A stretch of DNA of 7,038 nucleotides from CAZPAH01 sp964584495 (GTDB lineage Bacteria > Krumholzibacteriota > Krumholzibacteriia > Krumholzibacteriales > Krumholzibacteriaceae), in assembly GCA_964584495.1 (NCBI GenBank), contig CAZPAH010000133.1:1-7038 (forward strand), written 5' to 3'. The notes under the pieces are model-generated. The model was not told where the DNA came from, did not search any database, and saw only the letters and a program-made list of their open reading frames with translations. Positions within the stretch are counted from its first letter, which is position 1; each line of letters opens with the position of its first letter. The position numbers and the translations under genes are program-made. Below are positions 1-4,762 of the stretch, one piece after another.

Positions 1-90
1 GTCGTCAGCGGAGCGCTTTATATGTACGCAAAGACGCTGAAGGCGTCGAGCATAGGCGTGGAGCTGCAGGACGATTCGGGTAAAGGATAG
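1..90 (+). CDS. C-terminal end of an unseen gene, possibly a Wzz/GNVR chain-length determinant
   Basis: An open frame runs from the left edge to a TAG at 88-90, giving 29 residues that begin VVSGALYMYAK and end in a polar tail, DDSGKG. The gene is cut by the window, so no domain is visible. A short hydrophobic stretch followed by a basic and then polar tail is what remains after the last membrane helix of Wzz/GNVR polysaccharide co-polymerases. In the split (CapA/CapB-like) arrangement the tyrosine kinase gene directly follows this partner. Here the kinase gene starts 3 nt after the stop, which strongly suggests co-translation and a functional partnership. The family call rests on this context more than on sequence. 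Any other membrane protein of an exopolysaccharide operon could end this way. Confidence 0.4.
   Translation, partial: VVSGALYMYAKTLKASSIGVELQDDSGKG
82..87 (+). promoter_or_regulatory. Ribosome binding site deciding a TTG start
   Basis: AAAGGA lies 6 nt before the TTG at 94. It overlaps the last codons of the upstream gene. No in-frame ATG occurs before codon 35, which is already inside the conserved domain, so this site is the main support for starting the kinase at TTG 94. Confidence 0.6.
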
Positions 91-93
91 CGA

Positions 94-831
94 TTGAAAA
101 CGCAGCAAAAAAAGGAAAAGCAGCAAAAGCAGCAAAAGCTGGAACACCAGTCGATATACGATATATTCGATCAGGAGAGCCCGATCGCGACCGAGATGCG
201 CAGGCTCTATTCGAACATCAGGCACATCGACGGAAAAGGGAACAAGCGTAGCTTCCTGGTGACCAGCGCCAACAGGGGAGAGGGGAAGAGCACTGTAGCC
301 TCGCATCTGGCCCTGACCGTCGCGAGATTCAGGGGGAAGAAATCGTTGATCGTCGACGCGGACCTTAGGAGGCCGAGGCTTCACGAGATATTCAATGTGC
401 CCAAGGAGCCGGGGCTCCTCGAATGCCTTGAAGGCTCGATCGATCCGATGATGGTGATAAAGGATACGCCGATCGAAAACCTCAAGGTCATTCCGAGCGG
501 CAGAAGGGTCAGGTCGCCGGCCCATCTTTTCGAAGGCGACGTCATGTCCGAGATCTTCGAAAAGATAAAATTCTATTACGATATTGTAATAGTCGATAGC
601 GCACCCATCATTCCGGTGAGCGATCCGATGCTGATCTCGAGCGAGGTCGATGGGGTGATCATGGTCCTGCTGGCCGGCAGGACGCCGAGGAACGTTTCCC
701 TGAGGGCGAAAAATATTTTGCTGGACGCGAATGCGAACCTCCTGGGTATCGTTGTGAACAACCTGTCGGAGGTTTTACCCTACTACTACGATTATAAATA
801 CTACGGATATACCGAAGACGAGAGGGAGTAA
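94..831 (+). CDS. CpsD/CapB-family bacterial tyrosine autokinase (BY-kinase)
   Basis: This is a cytoplasmic P-loop ATPase that autophosphorylates on C-terminal tyrosines and, together with a membrane-embedded Wzz-like activator, controls polymerisation and export of capsule or exopolysaccharide. At 245 residues it is the usual size for the stand-alone kinase. Walker A is GEGKST at residues 62-67, Walker A' is LIVDADLRRP at 85-94, and Walker B is IVIVDSAPI around 164-172. The usual DTPP after Walker B is DSAP here. The C-terminus has a tyrosine cluster with seven Tyr between residues 230 and 239, the expected phosphorylation tail. Residues 1-18 are a Lys/Gln-rich low-complexity tail encoded by short A-rich repeats. 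The segment before the P-loop (TEMRRLYSNI) aligns with the EX2RX2R oligomerisation motif of CapB but keeps only part of it. The gene starts with TTG and sits 3 nt after the previous gene and 22 nt before the next. A MinD/ParA relative is unlikely given the Tyr tail. Confidence 0.93.
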   Translation: MKTQQKKEKQQKQQKLEHQSIYDIFDQESPIATEMRRLYSNIRHIDGKGNKRSFLVTSANRGEGKSTVASHLALTVARFRGKKSLIVDADLRRPRLHEIFNVPKEPGLLECLEGSIDPMMVIKDTPIENLKVIPSGRRVRSPAHLFEGDVMSEIFEKIKFYYDIVIVDSAPIIPVSDPMLISSEVDGVIMVLLAGRTPRNVSLRAKNILLDANANLLGIVVNNLSEVLPYYYDYKYYGYTEDERE

Positions 832-853
832 ATGCGTTATCCGGGAGAATACG

Positions 854-1975
854 GTGAAAGGTGACATGGCAGGCAGGTTCTTGATCTTCGCGATTATAGT
901 CATGCTGCTCCCCGCGGGAGCGCCCGGGCAGACGATGCCGGTATCCGATGCCGATTCGCTCTGCATTCATTTTACCGGCGATTCAAAGGAATTGCATATC
1001 GAGTTGAGGCTCGATTACTCCATAAACGGCACATTGCCCCTCACCGTCTGCGGCGTCGAAACGGGCGTTTCCTATGACCTGTTCACAAGCGGATGGGGGC
1101 TGGAAAACAGAAGGTGCAAGTTCAAATTGAACGAAAACGGGTCCCTCTCGACGGGAGGGATTCGAACCGGAATGTTCCTGCGCAACGCGGTTATTCCCGG
1201 ATGGGGGACTATCCATTCGGGAGGCAAGGCCACCGGTTGGACCGATATGCTTACGATAGGGGCGGTTCTCCTCAAGTTGAACTCGGAACAATCCGAGTAT
1301 CAACATCTCTCGAACAGGCATGAAGTCCTTTACGAGATGATGCAGACGGCAGGCTCATGGGAGGAGAGCGAATCGATCCGCCTGGCGCTCCATACGGCTT
1401 CAAGGGATGTCAACGTGCAGAACAGTTACAGGAAACGGCTTTTGATATTGTCGGCCGCGCTTTACGGATTCCAGCTGGTAGATCCCTGGCTGTCATCCAA
1501 CCCGCCCCGAATCGCACGTGAAGCGGGAGGAACGATTATATCGGTGGATGCCGTCCCCTCCTCGAGGGTGAAGGCTTTTCTTTTTTCGCTGGTCAGACCC
1601 GGGCGCGGACAATTCTACCAGGGCAAATCGACACGGGGGATCCTGTTCTCGGCCTTGACTACGGCGGCGGCCCTTTATTCGCTCGATATGCAGAACGATT
1701 ACGATAAGGATATCAACGCTTATGAGATCGAAATAGAGAAGTATGAAAATGCAGCGACCCTGGAAGAGAAATATTACCACAGGGACCGGGCGGCCGGTCT
1801 ATGGCACAATGTCGAGGGCTCGAAGGATGACAGGAATATCGCCCTTATTCTATTGGCCGGACTGTGGGGGCTCAACCTGGCCGATACATTCTTGCCCGGG
1901 GAAGGTTACTCGTCGCAATCGAGGGTATCGCTGGACCTCGAACCGGATGGTGCGGCGTTTGTTTTAAAATTCTGA
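854..1975 (+). CDS. Secreted or membrane protein with two tandem PGxG (DUF5683-like) modules
   Basis: I do not recognise a characterised homologue. The 373 residues begin with a signal peptide: a short basic start, a hydrophobic core at about residues 9-21, and a possible cleavage site after APG at 23-25. Residues 30-105 form a predicted beta-rich, polar N-terminal region. Two similar modules follow, about 107-213 and 241-347, at a constant 134-residue offset. Each opens with a PGxG-x4-G motif (PGWG 115-118, PGRG 249-252) and a hydrophobic helix. A charged or aromatic middle then leads to a second hydrophobic helix ending LYGFQLVD (203-210) or LWGLNLAD (337-344). PGWGQ-type motifs followed by helices are typical of DUF5683-like small membrane domains of unknown function. 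The start is GTG 854 with GGGAGA at 843-848; ATG 866, giving the same signal peptide without four residues, is also possible. It lies 22 nt after the kinase gene and 18 nt before the lipoprotein gene, so a role in envelope or polysaccharide export is inferred from context only. Confidence 0.75.
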   Translation: MKGDMAGRFLIFAIIVMLLPAGAPGQTMPVSDADSLCIHFTGDSKELHIELRLDYSINGTLPLTVCGVETGVSYDLFTSGWGLENRRCKFKLNENGSLSTGGIRTGMFLRNAVIPGWGTIHSGGKATGWTDMLTIGAVLLKLNSEQSEYQHLSNRHEVLYEMMQTAGSWEESESIRLALHTASRDVNVQNSYRKRLLILSAALYGFQLVDPWLSSNPPRIAREAGGTIISVDAVPSSRVKAFLFSLVRPGRGQFYQGKSTRGILFSALTTAAALYSLDMQNDYDKDINAYEIEIEKYENAATLEEKYYHRDRAAGLWHNVEGSKDDRNIALILLAGLWGLNLADTFLPGEGYSSQSRVSLDLEPDGAAFVLKF

Positions 1976-1980
1976 TAGAC

Positions 1981-1987
1981 GGAGGTG
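1981..1987 (+). promoter_or_regulatory. Strong Shine-Dalgarno selecting the ATG at 1994
   Basis: GGAGGTG is a near-perfect anti-16S match located 6 nt before ATG 1994. The upstream in-frame GTG at 1985 lies inside this site, so it is unlikely to be the start. The lipoprotein therefore begins MKKLVV, which gives a standard n-region. Confidence 0.8.
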
Positions 1988-1993
1988 CTTCCG

Positions 1994-3547
1994 ATGAAGA
2001 AGCTCGTTGTTCCATTTATTATAATACCGATTCTGGTTTTTTTGATAAACGGATGTTTGAACGATATCGAGGAGACACCGCTCGAGATCACGCAGACTAT
2101 TCTGCCGGCGCCGGTCGGTCTATCCGCCTTGATTGGAGACGGCTCGGTAACCTTGAGATGGAAGGGGGTCACGGGCGCGCAATTGTACAACGTGTACAGG
2201 ATGACGGGTTTGAACAGCGCGAACGAGAAGATCTCGGGGAGAGCCGATACATTTCTGGTGGATACGGATTTGAGAAACGGACAGGAATACTACTACCTCG
2301 TGGCTGCCGTCGGTACCGAAGGGCTCGAGGGGAGACGAACGGAATATATAAGGGCCGTACCATCGGTATATTCGATACTGATCAACGGCGGAACAGGATA
2401 TACGGGGAACAGGCTGGTCGTTCTTTCGATAACCGCCCCCATCACCACGGCCCTGATGAAGATTTCGAATTATCCGGGAATGAGCCCTGGAAGCTGGGAA
2501 CTTTTCGGTAATACAAGGGAATGGGAACTGAGCGATATGGATGGTGTGAGGTCGATATACGCGGTCTTTCAGGATGAGAACGGTTCTATATCATCGGTCA
2601 TCGAGGCGTCGATTGAGCTGGACAGGTATTCGATGATTTCGGATATCACCTTCACGCCGCAGCCGCCTCTATACGCGCCCGGGGCCACTATCCATTTCGT
2701 TATGCAGGTGGAGGATGACGAATTGGGTGGATCGGGGTGGATAACGATCGAACAGCTTTCCGGTACTATCAAGCTCTACGATGACGGTAGGGGGGGCGAT
2801 CCCGTTGCGGAAGACGGATCGTATGAGGCCGACTATACTTTTCCTGAAAGCCTCAGGGGATTGGATCTCGGTGTGGCAGGGGAATTCACCGACAGGGCGG
2901 GGAACGAATCTCCACCTTTCGAGGCAGTCGATATGATCTCATTTACCGATCCTCCCGCCGGCGTGCAGCTTTTAGGAGCCATTGATTCCACGACAAGCAG
3001 CATCACTATCAAGTGGTCCGAGTCGAACGAGAGTAATTTCAGCGCATACAGGATATATAGAAGCGATCTCCCCGCCCTTATTACGGGACAGGATCCGGAT
3101 CCAAAGTATTTTATAAGGGGACTCGATAACCGGACCCAGACCAGTTACCCGGACGGAGAATTGATCGAAGGCGATACATATTACTACAGGATCTTTGTCG
3201 TCAACGATCTTGAGGAAATGACGGCCAGCAACGAGATATCGGCAAGTACCTTCGACGCCTATCCGGCGCCCGTTGTTCTCGACACGCTTTCCTCGATAGG
3301 AACCGACAGAGTGACCCTAACATGGTCGACATGCCAGGCGACGGATTTCGAGTCCTACCGGATTTACAGGGCGACATCTCCCGGTGTAACAGAGAGCAGC
3401 CTTCTGGTTGATACGATTAACGAGCGCGAACTTACCTGGTATGACGATTCAGGACTTGACATGGGTAGTTATACCTATTATTATAGAGTCCTGGTATTTG
3501 ACCAAAAGGGGAAGAGTAGTCGCAGCAATGAGGTTTCGACACCGTAG
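1994..3547 (+). CDS. Outer-membrane-type lipoprotein with three fibronectin type III-like domains
   Basis: The 517-residue product starts MKKLVVPF, has a hydrophobic core and ends its signal peptide in the lipobox LING-C, with the lipidated Cys at 21. Residue +2 is Leu, not Asp, so by the Lol rule outer-membrane sorting is expected. Domain order: an FN3-like domain at about 36-123 (YNVYR 65-69, YYY 99-101); a beta-sandwich segment at 124-212 with the NGGTGYT and MKIS pattern seen in surface-protein repeats; a segment at 213-320 with a Gly/Asp loop (DDGRGGD, EDGSY) ending FTDRAGN; and two closely related FN3-like domains at about 321-420 and 422-517 (YRIYR 352-356 and 455-459, YYYR 396-399 and 495-498). 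No catalytic motif is visible. It is likely an adhesion, scaffold or polysaccharide-binding protein on the periplasmic or outer face. It is the last gene of the packed operon and ends with tandem TAG stops (3545-3550). The specific function is unknown. Confidence 0.85.
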   Translation: MKKLVVPFIIIPILVFLINGCLNDIEETPLEITQTILPAPVGLSALIGDGSVTLRWKGVTGAQLYNVYRMTGLNSANEKISGRADTFLVDTDLRNGQEYYYLVAAVGTEGLEGRRTEYIRAVPSVYSILINGGTGYTGNRLVVLSITAPITTALMKISNYPGMSPGSWELFGNTREWELSDMDGVRSIYAVFQDENGSISSVIEASIELDRYSMISDITFTPQPPLYAPGATIHFVMQVEDDELGGSGWITIEQLSGTIKLYDDGRGGDPVAEDGSYEADYTFPESLRGLDLGVAGEFTDRAGNESPPFEAVDMISFTDPPAGVQLLGAIDSTTSSITIKWSESNESNFSAYRIYRSDLPALITGQDPDPKYFIRGLDNRTQTSYPDGELIEGDTYYYRIFVVNDLEEMTASNEISASTFDAYPAPVVLDTLSSIGTDRVTLTWSTCQATDFESYRIYRATSPGVTESSLLVDTINERELTWYDDSGLDMGSYTYYYRVLVFDQKGKSSRSNEVSTP

Positions 3548-3629
3548 TAGTATTGAATAAGCGGTTTTAATCTGCGGAAAAACTCACAACTTTTATTAGG
3601 AATTGGGTAATTTCCCCCAAGTGTCTTTA

Positions 3630-3644
3630 TCTCCAGTATGGAGA
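3630..3644 (+). repeat. Perfect dyad TCTCCA-GTA-TGGAGA, candidate operator or enhancer site
   Basis: The two 6-bp arms are exact reverse complements around a 3-nt centre. There is no T-tract after it, so it does not look like a terminator. It lies roughly 160 bp upstream of the start predicted from the sigma-54-like element, the distance at which NtrC-type activators usually bind. It could also form a small RNA hairpin in read-through transcripts. Confidence 0.4.
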
Positions 3645-3696
3645 CGGGAAGGGTTGCGTAAATCACAATGATTTATAAACATGTTTTAGTTATTTA

Positions 3697-3725
3697 TTAA
3701 CAAGTTGTTATAGCGTATACATAAT
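3697..3725 (+). promoter_or_regulatory. Candidate sigma-70 promoter for the sugar transferase
   Basis: TTAACA (3697-3702) matches the -35 consensus at 5 of 6 positions. CATAAT (3720-3725) matches the -10 at 5 of 6, and the spacer is the optimal 17 nt. The predicted start near 3732 gives a leader of about 118 nt before GTG 3850. AT-rich DNA yields chance matches, so this remains a prediction. Confidence 0.5.
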
Positions 3726-3770
3726 GTATTGCATTAAGCGTTTATTTGATTGTTGTTAGATCCGGCGTAA

Positions 3771-3786
3771 GGGAATGGTATTTGCA
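3771..3786 (+). promoter_or_regulatory. Candidate sigma-54 -24/-12 promoter
   Basis: GGGAATGGTATTTGCA has the essential GG (3772-3773) and GC (3784-3785) dinucleotides exactly 10 nt apart. The -12 half matches TTGCA completely; the -24 half matches TGGCACG at 4 of 7 positions. The predicted start near 3797 lies about 53 nt before the sugar transferase start. An NtrB-like kinase and response regulator encoded downstream make this more plausible. Confidence 0.4.
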
Positions 3787-3849
3787 TTAATAACAAGAAA
3801 TCGGTCGAATTATAGGTATTTCAACCTAGACTGGAGCGGATGATAAACG

Positions 3850-4662
3850 GTGGTAGTTTTTAATAGATCGGTTCTGGGAACATCGGCGATAGCACCGCAA
3901 CCGGGGTACAGCTACGACCCCGAACCGGCCGATGATATAAGTTACCTAGGCGAGCAGGTTGCAAAATCTCGGGACGCCATAAACGGAAAAACCGAGCTCA
4001 TCAAGCGGATTTTCGATGTTGTATTGGCGGCGGCCGCCATAGCGCTTTTGTCCCCCGTGATGCTCATAGCAGCCATCATGATAAAGGTCGAATCGAACGG
4101 TCCGGTATTCTACAAGCAGGAAAGGATCGGCAAGAACAGGAGAAACAGGGAAAGAAGATCGGTCGATGCCTACGGAGGATTGGATAGGCGCGGCTCCTCC
4201 GGAGATAGAAGAAAGAATCTGCACGCGGGAAAGCCTTTCGAGATATACAAGCTTCGAACGATGCGACAGGATGCCGAGAAGTTCGGTCCCAAGCTGGCGC
4301 AGGAAAGGGACCCGCGCATAACGAGGGTCGGCTATTTCATGCGCAAGACGAGGATAGACGAGATCCCTCAATTCATAAACGTCCTGAAGGGCGATATGAG
4401 TGTGATCGGTCCGAGACCGGAACGTTCCTTCTTCATCAACAAGATAAAACAGGATCTTCCGGAATTTCCTCTCAGATTGAAGGTAAAGCCCGGTATTACG
4501 GGTCTTGCGCAGGTCGAGGACGGTTATGCGCAGAACATGGAGATGATGAGGAAGAAGATATATTACGATCTGAGTTATATCAGGGATTTTTCAATATTCC
4601 AGGAAATCAAGATCCTCTTCAAAACGGTGTTCGTCGTATTCACCGGCAAGGGTGCCTGCTGA
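3850..4662 (+). CDS. Monotopic phosphoglycosyl transferase (undecaprenyl-phosphate sugar phosphotransferase, PF02397 type)
   Basis: It transfers a sugar-1-phosphate from a nucleotide sugar to undecaprenyl phosphate at the inner membrane, the first committed step of repeat-unit assembly; the sugar cannot be read from sequence. The 270-residue product is the short form, with only the catalytic domain and a polar N-terminal stretch of about 50 residues, and lacks the multi-helix N-terminus of WbaP-like enzymes. Residues 52-80 form the re-entrant membrane helix with the Ser68-Pro69 kink. QERIG is at 90-94, FEIYKLRTM at 130-138, the catalytic Asp170-Glu171 dyad lies in RIDEIPQFINVLKGDMS, IGPRPE is at 186-191, KPGITGLAQV at 213-222, and the end is GKGAC. 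Residues about 96-126 are an Arg-rich insertion not present in the minimal family. GTG 3850 is the only possible nearby start, because an in-frame TAA precedes it at 3844. The closest GGAG (3833-3836) is 13 nt away, so initiation may be weak. Confidence 0.93.
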   Translation: MVVFNRSVLGTSAIAPQPGYSYDPEPADDISYLGEQVAKSRDAINGKTELIKRIFDVVLAAAAIALLSPVMLIAAIMIKVESNGPVFYKQERIGKNRRNRERRSVDAYGGLDRRGSSGDRRKNLHAGKPFEIYKLRTMRQDAEKFGPKLAQERDPRITRVGYFMRKTRIDEIPQFINVLKGDMSVIGPRPERSFFINKIKQDLPEFPLRLKVKPGITGLAQVEDGYAQNMEMMRKKIYYDLSYIRDFSIFQEIKILFKTVFVVFTGKGAC

Positions 4663-4669
4663 CGGCGCC
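4651..4669 (+). other. GC-rich hairpin across the sugar transferase stop codon
   Basis: GGTGCC (4651-4656) and GGCGCC (4664-4669) can pair in RNA with one G-U wobble around a 7-nt loop that contains the TGA stop. No T-tract follows, so an intrinsic terminator is doubtful. It may slow ribosomes or protect the transcript end. Confidence 0.25.
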
Positions 4670-4716
4670 TGGTTCGAAAATATCACCCTTAAAAACAGAC
4701 ATCAGAGCGTAACAGC

Positions 4717-4746
4717 TTGACCTGCGCGTATCCGGGCCATTACACT
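4717..4746 (+). promoter_or_regulatory. Candidate sigma-70 promoter for the histidine kinase
   Basis: TTGACC (4717-4722, 5 of 6) and TACACT (4741-4746, 4 of 6) are 18 nt apart. The start predicted near 4753 would leave a leader of only about 10 nt before ATG 4763, with GGTG at 4754-4757 as the sole Shine-Dalgarno remnant. The 100-nt gap after the sugar transferase and the lack of a clear terminator mean that read-through from upstream is an alternative. Confidence 0.35.
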
Positions 4747-4762
4747 AATATCCGGTGATAAT

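Larger units (their letters stand above)
3548..3849 (+). other. AT-rich intergenic control region
   Basis: These 302 bases contain no credible gene on either strand and are visibly richer in A and T than the flanking coding DNA. They separate the upstream operon from the sugar transferase gene. The left half (about 3599-3650) holds several short inverted repeats. The middle has a good sigma-70-like promoter, and the right third has a sigma-54-like element. No clear hairpin-plus-T-tract terminator follows the lipoprotein gene, so read-through or Rho-dependent termination is possible. Confidence 0.7.

Noticed and set aside
659..970. Minus-strand open frames across the kinase/double-module junction
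   Set aside because: They are antisense to conserved coding sequence, rich in Arg and Pro, and have no convincing start context.
1985..1993. GTG 1985 as start of the lipoprotein, adding three residues
   Set aside because: The GTG lies inside the GGAGGTG ribosome binding site, which is ideally placed for ATG 1994.
1864..2511. Plus-strand 215-codon frame bridging the double-module gene and the lipoprotein gene
   Set aside because: It is out of frame with both well-supported proteins, Gly/Arg-rich and without a recognisable fold.
3599..3849. Cyclic-di-GMP or other known riboswitch in the leader
   Set aside because: No recognised consensus core was found; only short, ambiguous inverted repeats.
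3840..3863. Seven-codon reading frame ATG...TAA overlapping the sugar transferase start, as a leader peptide
   Set aside because: Its Shine-Dalgarno would be only 3 nt away and the encoded peptide shows no attenuation-like codon bias; chance is sufficient.
3946..4371. Minus-strand open frame of 141 codons
   Set aside because: It lies entirely within the phosphoglycosyl transferase, which has clear family motifs; its translation shows no recognisable domain.
4651..4690. Intrinsic terminator after the sugar transferase
   Set aside because: The hairpin is present but no T-tract follows, so it fails the usual criterion.
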